Shown here piece by piece: positions 53,436 through 63,113 of a stretch of 64,000 nucleotides of DNA (position 1 is its first letter; each line of letters starts with the position of its first letter). The notes beneath the pieces were generated by a model that saw nothing but the letters and a program-made list of their open reading frames with translations, was not told where the DNA came from and ran no database searches. This DNA is from Pseudomonas sp. B33.4 (GTDB taxonomy: Bacteria > Pseudomonadota > Gammaproteobacteria > Pseudomonadales > Pseudomonadaceae): the NCBI RefSeq assembly GCF_034555375.1, contig NZ_CP140706.1:6458001-6522000 (forward strand), in the 5' to 3' direction. The position numbers and the translations under genes are program-made.

Positions 53436-56306
53436 TTAAAGCGGTTTTTCCTGATCGCGCAAAAGCCCGGCCAGACTGGCAGCTTCTACCGGGCGGCTGA
53501 TCAGATAGCCCTGAACTTCATCACAACGCTCGGCGCGTAAAAACTCCAGCTGATCCTGTCGCTCGACGCCTTCAGCCACTACTTTCAGCGACAGCCCATG
53601 AGCCATTGCAATGATCGCGCGAGTGATCGCCGCATCTTCACTACCCTCACCCAACCCGCGAATGAATGCCTGATCGATCTTCACGTAGTCCACCGGAATG
53701 CGCTTGAGGTAACTCAATGACGAATAGCCGGTGCCGAAATCATCGATCGCCAGTTTCACCCCCAGATCGCGCAGTTGCTGGAAGGTCGCGATGATGTGTT
53801 CGACGCTGTCGAGCAACTGGCTTTCAGTCAGCTCCAGTTCGAGGTAGTGCGGCGCCAGCCCGGTTTCCTCCAGCACCTGGCGCACCAGACTGACCAGCTT
53901 GCCTTGGCGCAACTGATGCACCGACAGGTTCACCGACACGCGGATCGGCTCAAGCCCCTGACGCTGCCATTCACAGGCCTGCCAACATGCCTGACGCAGG
54001 ACAAATTCGCCGATCGGGCCGATCAGACCGGTTTCTTCAGCCAGCCCGATGAAATCCCCCGGCGGTACTCGGCCCATGGTCGGATGATCCCAGCGCACCA
54101 GCGCTTCCGCCGCATTCAAACGTCCGGTTTGCAGGCACAACTTGGGCTGATAGAACACTTTCAGCTGCTTTTCTTCGATGGCTTTGCGCAACTGGTTTTC
54201 CAGCTGCAAGCGCTCAAGGGTGCTGGCCTGCAGGCTTTCGGTGTAGAACTGGAAGTTGTTGCCGCCGAGGTGCTTGGCATGTTGCATGGCCATGTTCGAC
54301 TGGCTGACCAGCGCAGAAATCTCCCGCGCATTGTCCGGCAACATGCTGATGCCCATCGACGCGCTGACCACCAGTTCATGCCCTTCCACGGTCAGCGGCA
54401 AGCGCAGCTTGGCCGACAACCGTGTGGCCACCCGGGCAAGACTCGACAGGTTGCCGTAGGCATCGAACAGCACCGCAAATTCATCACCGGACAATCGGGC
54501 AATGGTGTCGGCTTCCGGCAAGGCATTGACCAGCCGGCGCGCCATTTTCTGCAACAACTGGTCGGCAATCTCATGGCCAAGACTGTCGTTGAGCAGTTTG
54601 AAGCGATCCAGATTGATGTGCAGCAACGCCAGACTGCGTCGGCCCTGACGCGAACGCTGATGCGCTTCGTGCAAGCGTTCGCGGAACAGTGAGCGGTTGG
54701 CCAGACCGGTCAGTTCGTCGTAATGGGTCAGGTAACGCATGCGCTCTTCGGATTCACGCCGCGCTGAAAGATCGGCGAAGAACCCGACGATATGACTGAC
54801 ATTTCCCCGACCATCACGCACCGCATTGAGTTGCAGCCACTGCGGATACAGTTCGCCGTTCTTGCGCGTTTCCACCAGTTCGCCCTGCCAACTGCCGTGC
54901 TGCTCCAGTGCATGACGGATCGCCACGTAATGGCGGCGCGCATCTCGGCTGCACGGCAACTCGACAACGTTGCGCCCAAGCATGTCCTCGATGTCGTAAC
55001 CGGTGACCCGGCTGAACGCCTGATTGATTGCGATCAGCGCGTAATTCGGGTCGAGAATCACGATGCCCTCACTGGCCGCTTCGAACACCGTCGCCGCCAG
55101 ACGTTGCTGTTCTTCGAGGCTTTTGCTGGCGCTGATGTCGCGACGGGTGCCGACCATGCGGATCACCCGCCCGCTGTCGCTGCGCTCTACCGCGCGGCCC
55201 CGATCCTCGATCCACACCCAATGACCATCGCTGTGACGCACACGGTATTCGATCTGGTAGTCCTCGGTGCGACCCTTCAAATGCTCGATCAACGCGTATT
55301 TCAGCGTCGGCACATCGTCGGGATGCAGGCGAGGCTTGAGGTCGCGCAACAGCGCCGTGACGTATTCCGGAGCGAGGCCGAACAGTTCCTGAATCTGCGT
55401 GTGGTGGACTTCGTCGGTTTGCAGGTTCCAGTCCCACAGCCCCAACTCACTGGCTTTCAACGCCAGCGCCAGCCGCGCTTCGCTTTTGCTCAGGGCCTGA
55501 TTGGCTGCATCCAGCTCAAGGCTGCGCTGGGCAACGCGGTCTTCGAGTTCGACCTGGGCTTCGCGCAGCTTGCCCTCGGCGCAGCGGCGATGATCGATTT
55601 CCTTGGCCAGTTCCTGATTGAGCTGTTCGCTGCGCGACTGCGTCTGTTGCAGGTGTTCGATCAAGTGCTGATTCTGGAAGCGCCGCAGCAAGCCGCGATC
55701 GATCAGCCGATTGACCTGCCACGCCACCACGCTCAGCGAGCCGAGCAGGATCAACCCGAGCCAGCCCCAGCCGCGCGCCTGCTCATCACCGCCCCAGAAC
55801 AGATAACCGATCGCTGGCAACAGACAGGGCAAGGTAAAGGAAAGAAACGCCGGCAGGCTCACCGCGTAAGCGACACTGGCCGACAAGGTTGCGGCGCCGA
55901 TCAGGCCGAACACCCAGGCCTGCTGCATGAAGTTGTCGGCGGGCACCAGGGCGATGCCGGCGCCAGCCAAAGTCAGGCCGGTCATGGTCGAGCCAAGCAG
56001 AAACATCCGCCGCCAGATCGGTTGCGCCTGCCGATCCGGGATTGCCGAGTCGAACGCGGCGACCTGAATCACCCGCAACGCCACCAGTGACAGCAACCAC
56101 ACCAGCCAGACGCTGACCACGAAGTAGCGCTGCGGGCTCCAGAGCAAAGCGGCGCAGACCAGACCATTGATCAACATGAACAGGGTGGGCAACAACGAGC
56201 CCTGATACAGCAGACGCGTGCGCTCCACCGCCATTTCGACGGCATAGTGCTTGCGGATAACCCGGGGTTCCACGTAGGGGCCCGACAGTTCAGAGCTGAG
56301 GGTCAT
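53436..56306 (-). CDS. Membrane PAS-GGDEF-EAL c-di-GMP protein
   Basis: 956 residues from the ATG at 56306 (an earlier in-frame start is possible). About five N-terminal membrane helices (~30-205) and a coiled coil (~215-290). PAS/PAC 1 (~285-410; LGLWDWNLQTDEVHHTQIQELFG) and PAS/PAC 2 (~420-530; EGIVILDPNYALIAINQAFSRVTG). GGDEF domain (~530-690), signature SGDEF in ARLSGDEFAVLF, with no RxxD inhibitory site before it. EAL domain (~700-950) has AAEALVRWDHP, ELTESQLLD and IDDFGTGYSSL, with catalytic residues apparently intact. It is probably a phosphodiesterase or a bifunctional protein regulated by membrane signals. Adjacent to uvrD as in P. aeruginosa. Confidence 0.93.
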   Translation of the reverse strand: MTLSSELSGPYVEPRVIRKHYAVEMAVERTRLLYQGSLLPTLFMLINGLVCAALLWSPQRYFVVSVWLVWLLSLVALRVIQVAAFDSAIPDRQAQPIWRRMFLLGSTMTGLTLAGAGIALVPADNFMQQAWVFGLIGAATLSASVAYAVSLPAFLSFTLPCLLPAIGYLFWGGDEQARGWGWLGLILLGSLSVVAWQVNRLIDRGLLRRFQNQHLIEHLQQTQSRSEQLNQELAKEIDHRRCAEGKLREAQVELEDRVAQRSLELDAANQALSKSEARLALALKASELGLWDWNLQTDEVHHTQIQELFGLAPEYVTALLRDLKPRLHPDDVPTLKYALIEHLKGRTEDYQIEYRVRHSDGHWVWIEDRGRAVERSDSGRVIRMVGTRRDISASKSLEEQQRLAATVFEAASEGIVILDPNYALIAINQAFSRVTGYDIEDMLGRNVVELPCSRDARRHYVAIRHALEQHGSWQGELVETRKNGELYPQWLQLNAVRDGRGNVSHIVGFFADLSARRESEERMRYLTHYDELTGLANRSLFRERLHEAHQRSRQGRRSLALLHINLDRFKLLNDSLGHEIADQLLQKMARRLVNALPEADTIARLSGDEFAVLFDAYGNLSSLARVATRLSAKLRLPLTVEGHELVVSASMGISMLPDNAREISALVSQSNMAMQHAKHLGGNNFQFYTESLQASTLERLQLENQLRKAIEEKQLKVFYQPKLCLQTGRLNAAEALVRWDHPTMGRVPPGDFIGLAEETGLIGPIGEFVLRQACWQACEWQRQGLEPIRVSVNLSVHQLRQGKLVSLVRQVLEETGLAPHYLELELTESQLLDSVEHIIATFQQLRDLGVKLAIDDFGTGYSSLSYLKRIPVDYVKIDQAFIRGLGEGSEDAAITRAIIAMAHGLSLKVVAEGVERQDQLEFLRAERCDEVQGYLISRPVEAASLAGLLRDQEKPL

Positions 56307-56563
56307 GGGCAACGTTCTTGTTCTTATAAGGAGGGCGTGCGCCCGAAACGTGGACGGAGCATACACAAGCAGCTCCCGTTGCCAAACTGCTCCAGATCAC
56401 AATTTCAGCGAAACTTTTCCGCCCTTTGGCACCGGCAAAACCCTTGGAGCGCGGCGGGCCGATGCTTGTAGCCAGTGACTGACCGGTCGTCATCGGCAGG
56501 AGTTTCATCGGCTAATGCAAAGCTCGGTTTGCCCGGGCCTGCGGCGCACCCTAGAATGCCCCG

Positions 56564-58747
56564 ATGCGCGATGATCTCTCCCTTCTGCTGAATTCCCTCA
56601 ACGATGCCCAACGCCAGGCCGTAGCAGCCCCCGTTGGCCGTCAGTTGGTCCTGGCCGGCGCCGGTTCCGGTAAAACCCGAGTGCTGGTGCACCGTATCGC
56701 CTGGTTGATCCAGGTCGAAAACGCCTCGCCCCACTCCATTCTGTCGGTGACCTTCACCAACAAGGCCGCTGCCGAGATGCGTCACCGCATCGAGCAGTTG
56801 CTGGGCATCAACCCGGCGGGCATGTGGGTCGGCACCTTCCACGGCCTGGCGCACCGCTTGCTGCGGGCGCACTGGCAGGAAGCTGGCCTGAGCCAGACCT
56901 TCCAGATTCTCGACAGCGACGACCAGCAACGGCTGGTCAAGCGGGTGATCCGCGAGCTCGGTCTCGACGAGCAACGCTGGCCGGCGCGTCAGGCGCAGTG
57001 GTTCATCAACGGCCAGAAAGACGAAGGCCTGCGCCCGCAACACATTCAGGCCAGCGGCGATCTGTATCTGGCGACCATGCGCGGCATTTACGAAGCCTAC
57101 GAGGCGGCGTGCCAGCGTGCCGGCGTTATCGATTTCTCCGAACTGCTACTGCGCGCCCTCGACCTGTGGCGCGATCATCCGGGCCTGTTGGCGCACTACC
57201 AGAAGCGCTTCCGGCATATTCTGGTGGACGAATTCCAGGACACCAACGCCGTGCAGTACGCCTGGTTGCGCCTGCTCGGCAAGGGCGGCGACAGCCTGAT
57301 GGTGGTCGGCGACGACGACCAGTCGATTTACGGCTGGCGTGGCGCGAAAATCGAAAATATTCATCAGTACTCCTCCGACTTCCCGGATTCGGTGACCATT
57401 CGTCTGGAGCAGAACTACCGCTCCACCGCCGGCATCCTCAAGGCCGCCAACGCCCTGATTGCCAACAACACCGGACGTCTGGGCAAAGAGCTGTGGACCG
57501 ACGGCGGTGACGGCGAAGCGATCAATCTGTACGCCGCGTTCAACGAACACGACGAAGCACGCTACGTTGTCGAAACCATCGAAAGCGCGCTGAAAACCGG
57601 CCTGGCCCGTAGCGATATCGCGATTCTGTACCGCTCAAACGCCCAATCGCGCGTTCTGGAAGAAGCCTTGCTGCGCGAGCGCATTCCGTACCGCATCTAC
57701 GGTGGTCAGCGCTTCTTCGAGCGTGCGGAAATCAAGAACGCCATGGCCTACCTGCGCTTGCTCGAAGGTCGCGACAACGATGCGGCGCTGGAACGGGTGA
57801 TCAATGTGCCCGCCCGTGGCATCGGCGAAAAAACCGTCGAAGCCATCCGCGATCACGCGCGCCACAGCGATGTGTCGATGTGGGAAGCGATGCGCCAACT
57901 GGTCGCCAATAAAGGCCTGACCGGCCGTGCCGCCGGTGCATTGGGCGCGTTCATCGAGCTGATCGAGAACCTCGCCGCCAAGTGCATGGAGATGCCGTTG
58001 CACTTGATGACGCAAACCGTCATCGAGCAATCCGGCCTCATTGCCTACCACGAAGCGGAAAAAGGCGAGAAAGGTCAGGCCCGGGTAGAAAACCTTGAGG
58101 AACTGGTCAGCGCCGCGCGCAACTTCGAGAACACCGAAGAAGACGAAGAACTGACGCCACTGGCGGCATTCCTCGGCCACGCTTCGCTGGAGGCCGGCGA
58201 CACCCAGGCTGACGAACACGAAGACAGCATTCAGTTGATGACCCTGCACAGCGCCAAAGGCCTGGAATTCCCGTACGTGTTCCTCGTGGGCATGGAAGAA
58301 GGCCTGTTCCCGCACAAGATGAGCCTGGAAGAACCGGGCCGTCTCGAAGAAGAACGGCGCTTGGCTTACGTGGGCATTACCCGGGCGATGCAGAATCTGG
58401 TGATGACCTATGCTGAAACCCGCCGCTTGTACGGCAGCGAAACCTACAACAAGGTCTCTCGTTTCGTACGTGAAGTGCCGAAAGGCCTGATTCAGGAAGT
58501 GCGTTTGTCGAACAGTGTCAGCCGTCCATTCGGCGGTAATCAGTCGATGAGCGGCAGCAACCTGTTCAGCGGCAGCGAGATTCCGGAAACGGGTTTCAGC
58601 CTCGGGCAGGCGGTACGGCATTCGATTTTTGGTGACGGTGTGATCCTCAACTTCGAAGGTGCCGGTGCGCAGGCACGGGTGCAGGTGAACTTCAGCGAAG
58701 GCAGCAAATGGCTGATGCTCGGTTACGCCAAGCTGGAAGCGATCTGA
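56564..58747 (+). CDS. uvrD: DNA helicase II UvrD
   Basis: 727 residues. Superfamily 1A 3'-5' helicase acting in nucleotide excision and mismatch repair. Visible: Q motif LNDAQRQAVAAP, Walker A LVLAGAGSGKTRVL, motif Ia TFTNKAAAEMRHR, motif II VDEFQDTN, motif III VGDDDQSIYGWRGA, motif IV QNYRST, motif V MTLHSAKGLEFPYVFLVGMEEGLFP, and motif VI EERRLAYVGITRAM. A C-terminal DUF3553-like end (~690-727; GQAVRHSIFGDGVILNFEG) is typical. Divergent from the GGDEF/EAL gene. Confidence 0.98.
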   Translation: MRDDLSLLLNSLNDAQRQAVAAPVGRQLVLAGAGSGKTRVLVHRIAWLIQVENASPHSILSVTFTNKAAAEMRHRIEQLLGINPAGMWVGTFHGLAHRLLRAHWQEAGLSQTFQILDSDDQQRLVKRVIRELGLDEQRWPARQAQWFINGQKDEGLRPQHIQASGDLYLATMRGIYEAYEAACQRAGVIDFSELLLRALDLWRDHPGLLAHYQKRFRHILVDEFQDTNAVQYAWLRLLGKGGDSLMVVGDDDQSIYGWRGAKIENIHQYSSDFPDSVTIRLEQNYRSTAGILKAANALIANNTGRLGKELWTDGGDGEAINLYAAFNEHDEARYVVETIESALKTGLARSDIAILYRSNAQSRVLEEALLRERIPYRIYGGQRFFERAEIKNAMAYLRLLEGRDNDAALERVINVPARGIGEKTVEAIRDHARHSDVSMWEAMRQLVANKGLTGRAAGALGAFIELIENLAAKCMEMPLHLMTQTVIEQSGLIAYHEAEKGEKGQARVENLEELVSAARNFENTEEDEELTPLAAFLGHASLEAGDTQADEHEDSIQLMTLHSAKGLEFPYVFLVGMEEGLFPHKMSLEEPGRLEEERRLAYVGITRAMQNLVMTYAETRRLYGSETYNKVSRFVREVPKGLIQEVRLSNSVSRPFGGNQSMSGSNLFSGSEIPETGFSLGQAVRHSIFGDGVILNFEGAGAQARVQVNFSEGSKWLMLGYAKLEAI

Positions 58748-58763
58748 GGCCGATTTCGCTTTT

Positions 58764-58855
58764 CTGTGGGAGCGAGCCTGCTCGCGAATGAAATCACCGC
58801 GGTTGATCTGATAGACCGCGGTGCGGCATTCGCGAGCAGGCTCGCTCCCACAGGG
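58764..58855. repeat. REP palindrome pair, family A
   Basis: CTGTGGGAGCGAGCCTGCTC and the inverted GAGCAGGCTCGCTCCCACAG. The centre itself contains another stem (ACCGCGGT and ACCGCGGT copies), so it could fold as a cruciform of three stems. It lies 17 nt after the uvrD stop. Confidence 0.9.
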
Positions 58856-59043
58856 TTCGGTGTTCTGACCAACAATCCCGCTGAACCTATCGCCTTTTCC
58901 TACAGACAAAAGTAAATAGGCTGATTGCCTCGCGAAGCTGAACGCGACCTGTCAGGCAAAAGCCCGAAACACTCTCTCGCTAGCCAGCAACACTTCAGCT
59001 GTGCAACATGGCGCGCGTGTCTCCACAAACGGGAATTCCCTTT

Positions 59044-59919
59044 ATGAAACGTTTTCTTAGCATCGCCATGGCGTTGTGCATCGGCCTGACGATGAGCCTC
59101 GACGCCAACGCCAAGCGCTTTGGTGGTGGCAAAAGCGCCGGCGCTGCGCCGACGCACCAGACCAGCCAGATGGCTCCCTCTTCTCCAGGCGTGGGCGGCG
59201 CAGCAGCGACCGCTGGTGCTGCCGGTGCCGCTGGCGCTGCCGCCAAGGCCGGCGGTGCTTCGAAATGGCTCGGCCCGCTGGCCGGTATCGCCGCCGGTGG
59301 CCTGCTCGCTTCCATGTTCATGGGCGGCGGCTTCCAGGGCATGCAGATCTTCGACATCCTGATCATGGCCGTGATCGCGTTCGTGATCTTCCGCTTCATC
59401 GCCGCGCGTCGCCGCAAGCAGCAGGAGCAGTTCGCTCCGGCTGGCGCGCCGATGCAGCGTGAAGTGTTCGAGCAGAAACCTGCGGCCATGGGTTCGATTT
59501 TCGGTGGTTCGGCCGCACCTGCTGCCGCCCGTCCGGTGATCAACGCGCCAGCCTGGTTCAACGAGCAGAACTTCCTTGAAGCTGCCCGCAGCCACTTCCA
59601 GTCGCTGCAGCAGCACTGGGATGCCAACGAAATGGACAAGATCGCCGAGTTCGTGACCCCGCAAATGCTCGAGTTCCTCAAGCGTGAGCGTGCGGATCTG
59701 GGCGACGCGTTCCAGTCGACCTACATCGACAACCTCCAGGTTCAACTGGATGGCGTGGATGACCGTGCCGACAAGACCATCGCCACCCTGACCTTCAATG
59801 GTGTGTCGAAGTCCTCACGCTTCGACCAGGGCGAAGTGTTCAGCGAAAGCTGGAACATGGAACGTCCGCAGGGCGAGAATCAGCCTTGGCTGGTCGCCGG
59901 TATCCGCCAGAACGGCTGA
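59044..59919 (+). CDS. Tim44-domain protein
   Basis: 291 residues from the ATG at 59044. Signal-like helix (1-~20, RFLSIAMALCIGLTMSLDANA), a Gly/Ala-rich segment (~25-75), one more membrane helix (~95-115; FDILIMAVIAFVIFRFIAAR), and a C-terminal Tim44-like domain (~150-290; FNEQNFLEAARSHFQSLQQHWDANEMDKI). Bacterial Tim44 proteins are inner-membrane proteins of unknown function. It stands alone after uvrD. A terminator follows at 59949. Confidence 0.93.
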   Translation: MKRFLSIAMALCIGLTMSLDANAKRFGGGKSAGAAPTHQTSQMAPSSPGVGGAAATAGAAGAAGAAAKAGGASKWLGPLAGIAAGGLLASMFMGGGFQGMQIFDILIMAVIAFVIFRFIAARRRKQQEQFAPAGAPMQREVFEQKPAAMGSIFGGSAAPAAARPVINAPAWFNEQNFLEAARSHFQSLQQHWDANEMDKIAEFVTPQMLEFLKRERADLGDAFQSTYIDNLQVQLDGVDDRADKTIATLTFNGVSKSSRFDQGEVFSESWNMERPQGENQPWLVAGIRQNG

Positions 59920-59948
59920 TCCCCTCGCGCGCTTCACTTGCTGTAATA

Positions 59949-59974
59949 AAAACCCCAGCCTCGGCTGGGGTTTT
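59949..59974 (+). terminator. Rho-independent terminator after the Tim44-like gene
   Basis: Stem AACCCCAGCC-TC-GGCTGGGGTT followed by TT. It lies 30 nt past the stop. Confidence 0.9.
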
Positions 59975-60057
59975 CTATTTCGCGGTTGCATCTATAGCGA
60001 GCTACTGTATAAACCGGCCCATATAAACCGCGCCATTCAAGCAAGAGGATCCCGGAC

Positions 60058-60465
60058 GTGGAAGAAATCATCGAACAACTGCGTGAAGCCAACGAACCCG
60101 TGCCGGTTCCTTTGGAATTGCCTGACGAAGACCAACTGGTAGAAGTCGAAGAAGAACTGTTCATCAACATTCCGTTCGTCTTCAAAGAATTTTTGCTGAC
60201 CGTCAGCGACGTGGTGTACGGCAGCCTGGAGCCGGTGACCGTCACCGATCCACAATCGCACACCTATCTGCCGGACGTCGCAGCCAATGCCTGGGACATC
60301 GGTGTTCCGCGTGATCTGATCCCGATCTGCCAGGACGGTGAGAACTACTACTGCGTCGAAGAAGACGGCACCGTGGTGCTGTGGTCCGGCGAAGAAGAGC
60401 TGATCACCGAAGAGTCCTGGGAATCGGTGTGGCACTGGGCGCGGGACGTCTGGCTGGAAAGCTGA
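60058..60465 (+). CDS. SMI1/KNR4 family protein
   Basis: 135 residues, GTG start at 60058. It begins MEEIIEQLREANEPV and has the SUKH-superfamily pattern LPDEDQLVEVEEELFINIPFVFKEFLLTVSDVVYGSLEPV with a later GENYYCVEEDGTVVLWSGEEE. SUKH members include immunity proteins of toxin systems and housekeeping forms; this one is a conserved pseudomonad gene and I see no toxin partner beside it. It lies between a Tim44-like gene and a convergent antiporter. Confidence 0.88.
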   Translation: MEEIIEQLREANEPVPVPLELPDEDQLVEVEEELFINIPFVFKEFLLTVSDVVYGSLEPVTVTDPQSHTYLPDVAANAWDIGVPRDLIPICQDGENYYCVEEDGTVVLWSGEEELITEESWESVWHWARDVWLES

Positions 60466-60486
60466 TCGGCCAGCCGCCCCGGTGGG

Positions 60487-62250
60487 TCAATGCCCCGACG
60501 ACTCTTTGTGGTTGTCGAGGGTTTCCAGCAGCGCCACCTGCATCCGCGTGTGCACGCGGATGAACCAGCGCCAGAGCAGCGCCGCCACGGCGGCCGCGAC
60601 CACGGCGATCAGCATCAGCAACTTGTTGGTCGGCAAGATACTGGCCGACAAGGCTGCCAGCAGCAGGAAAATCACCAGCAGCGAGAGAATCGGGATCACT
60701 TCGGCGATCACCCGACGCACTCGCTGCGTGTGACGCCCGGCCATCTCCGGCTTCACGCCCATCTCTGCCAGCAGCATCGACAGTGCCTTAAGCTTGCGGT
60801 ACGCCGCGATCAGGAACGGCAGCGATACCAACAACGCCCCGCCCCAAATCAACGCTTTCTGCCAGCTAGGGTCGCTGATCCAGTCCTGCAACCACAGTGA
60901 GATGCGTTCGGCGAAATACGCGCCAGCGAAGAAGATCGCGATGACCAGGGCGAGATTGACTCCGACCTGCAGCAGGATCTTGCGAATGATTGAAGCCAGC
61001 ATCGCACCCTCGCCTTGCGGCTGAATGCTGCGCAACCATTCCCCATACATGCCCAGCACGCGACCAAGAGGCTTGGGCACCGCCGCCGACAACTTGATCG
61101 ACAGCGGATCAGCCGCACGAATCAGATACGGCGTCAGCAGCGTGGTAATCACCGACACGGCCACAGCGACCGGATAAAGGAAATTGCTGGTGACCTGCAA
61201 GGTCATGCCCAGCGCGGCGATGATGAAGGAAAACTCGCCAATCTGTGACAGCCCCATCCCCACGCGCAGTGAGGTGCGTCCGTCATTACCGGCGATAAAC
61301 GCACCGAGGCCGCAGGACAACATCTTGCCGAGTACCACGGCGACGGTAATCACCGCGATCGGCCACGCGTATTCGAGAAGAATCATCGGGTCGAGCATCA
61401 GGCCGATCGCAACGAAAAAGATCGCGCTGAACAGATCGCGAACCGGCTCGATCAGGCGTTCGATTTTCAGCAACTGCCGCGACTCGGCCATGATCGCGCC
61501 GATCAGGAACGCGCCGAGCACCATGCTGTACTCAAGCTTGACCACCAGCAGACAGAAGCCGAAACACAGACCGAGCACGGTGATCAGGAGCATTTCGTTG
61601 CTTTCGAATTTGGCCACGTAAGCCAGCAGGCGCGGCACCAGCAGGATGCCAATGACCAGCGCGACGATCATGAACAACGACAGCTTGCCGACCGTGGAAA
61701 ACACTTCGCCGGAGCTGACGGTGCCGCTGACCGCGATGCTCGACAGCAGTGCGATGATGCCGATGCCGAGGATGTCTTCGACGATCAGCACACCGAAGAT
61801 CAACTGCGCAAAGCGCTCGTTCTTCATCTTCAGATCATTGAGTGCCTTGACGATGATGGTGGTCGAGGAGATCGCCAGGATGGCGCCGAGGAACAGCGAG
61901 TCCATGGTGTTCCAGTCGAACCAGCGGCCGATTTCGTAGCCGATCCAGATCATCAGGACAATTTCGAGGAACGCCGCGATAAACGCCGTTGCGCCAACCT
62001 TGAACAACTTGCGCAGGCTGAACTCCAGCCCGAGGCAGAACATCAGAAAAATCACCCCGAGTTCGGCAAGAGTCTTGATGGTTTCTTCGTCGTGAATCAG
62101 GCCGAACGGCGGTGTGTGCGGGCCGATGATGAAACCAGCGACGATATAGCCAAGCACCACCGGCTGCTTGAAGCGGTGGAACAACACGGTCACCACGCCT
62201 GCGACCAACATGATCACTGCCAGGTCCTGAATAAAACTGATGGCATGCAT
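60487..62250 (-). CDS. CPA2 cation:proton antiporter, KefB-like
   Basis: 587 residues. Na+/H+ exchanger (CPA2) domain of about 12 helices (~5-385; VTVLFHRFKQPVVLGYIVAGFIIGPHTPP, FCLGLEFSLRKLF, AILAISSTTIIVKAL, DILGIGIIALLSS). A shorter C-terminal region (~415-587) has three more hydrophobic helices. No TrkA-N/RCK nucleotide domain is seen, unlike E. coli KefB/KefC. It probably exchanges K+ or Na+ for H+. It converges on the SMI1 gene. Confidence 0.92.
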   Translation of the reverse strand: MHAISFIQDLAVIMLVAGVVTVLFHRFKQPVVLGYIVAGFIIGPHTPPFGLIHDEETIKTLAELGVIFLMFCLGLEFSLRKLFKVGATAFIAAFLEIVLMIWIGYEIGRWFDWNTMDSLFLGAILAISSTTIIVKALNDLKMKNERFAQLIFGVLIVEDILGIGIIALLSSIAVSGTVSSGEVFSTVGKLSLFMIVALVIGILLVPRLLAYVAKFESNEMLLITVLGLCFGFCLLVVKLEYSMVLGAFLIGAIMAESRQLLKIERLIEPVRDLFSAIFFVAIGLMLDPMILLEYAWPIAVITVAVVLGKMLSCGLGAFIAGNDGRTSLRVGMGLSQIGEFSFIIAALGMTLQVTSNFLYPVAVAVSVITTLLTPYLIRAADPLSIKLSAAVPKPLGRVLGMYGEWLRSIQPQGEGAMLASIIRKILLQVGVNLALVIAIFFAGAYFAERISLWLQDWISDPSWQKALIWGGALLVSLPFLIAAYRKLKALSMLLAEMGVKPEMAGRHTQRVRRVIAEVIPILSLLVIFLLLAALSASILPTNKLLMLIAVVAAAVAALLWRWFIRVHTRMQVALLETLDNHKESSGH

Positions 62251-62528
62251 GGCGTGGGCTCCTTGAATGACGAGACTCGCGGCAGACGTCAGAAAGGTCT
62301 GGGCGAGCTAGGTAAAAATCCGCTTTTTGTGTGGGAATTGCCCTTGAGATGGGCTTTTGCAGGTTAACACCGCGACTTCCGCCTGGAAGGCGGTGCAATA
62401 TATGGAAACAGATCGATTCCGGCGTGACGGCGGCCAGTCGCCCGGCGTCCCGATAACGGTGCTTTTGAAAAGCGACCAGGCACCCGCAGAGGTGCTTCCA
62501 GAAATCAGCCTTGATCCGTGAGAACGCT

Positions 62529-63011
62529 ATGGAACCCGGAAACGCCCAGCTGTCGATGACGGTACTGATGACCCCCGACATGGCCAACTTCTCAGGCAAT
62601 GTCCACGGCGGCACCCTGCTCAAATACCTCGACGAAGTGGCTTACGCCTGCGCGAGCCGTTATGCCGGCCGCTATGTGGTGACCCTGTCGGTGGATCAGG
62701 TGATTTTCCGCGAGCCCATTCATGTCGGCGAACTGGTGACCTTCCTCGCCTCGGTCAACTACACCGGCAACACATCGATGGAGGTCGGCATCAAAGTCGT
62801 CACCGAAAACATTCGCGAGCGTTCGGTGCGCCACACCAACAGCTGCTTCTTCACCATGGTTGCGGTGGATGACCAGCGCAAGCCGGCCGCCGTGCCGCCG
62901 CTGCAACCGCAGAACAGTGAAGACAAGCGTCGCTACATGCAGGCGCAGCAGCGTCGGCAGATTCGCCAGGAGCTGGAGAAGCGCTACCAGGAGATCAAGG
63001 GCGACGCCTGA
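62529..63011 (+). CDS. Acyl-CoA thioesterase, hot-dog fold
   Basis: 160 residues from the ATG at 62529. YciA/BFIT-like hot-dog domain: MTPDMANFSGNVHGGTLLKYLDEVAYACASRYAGRYVVTLSVDQVIFREP. The catalytic Asn/Gly region NVHGG and Asp in LDEVAYAC are present. It hydrolyses acyl-CoA in the cytoplasm; the chain length is unknown. It lies divergent from the antiporter gene. A second thioesterase of the same superfamily is at 17606, but the two are not close copies. Confidence 0.92.
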   Translation: MEPGNAQLSMTVLMTPDMANFSGNVHGGTLLKYLDEVAYACASRYAGRYVVTLSVDQVIFREPIHVGELVTFLASVNYTGNTSMEVGIKVVTENIRERSVRHTNSCFFTMVAVDDQRKPAAVPPLQPQNSEDKRRYMQAQQRRQIRQELEKRYQEIKGDA

Positions 63012-63021
63012 GATCAAAAGC

Positions 63022-63099
63022 AAAAGATCGCAGCCTTCGGCAGCTCCTACAGGGTTTGATATTCCCATGGAGGAGCTGCCGCAGGCTGCGATCTTTTTT
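63022..63099. repeat. REP palindrome pair, family B
   Basis: AAAAGATCGCAGCCTTCGGC and the inverted GAGGAGCTGCCGCAGGC-GCGATCTTTT between the convergent thioesterase and pdxY. The second arm has lost TGTAG. Confidence 0.88.
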
Positions 63100-63113
63100 G
63101 AACGATAACGCGA

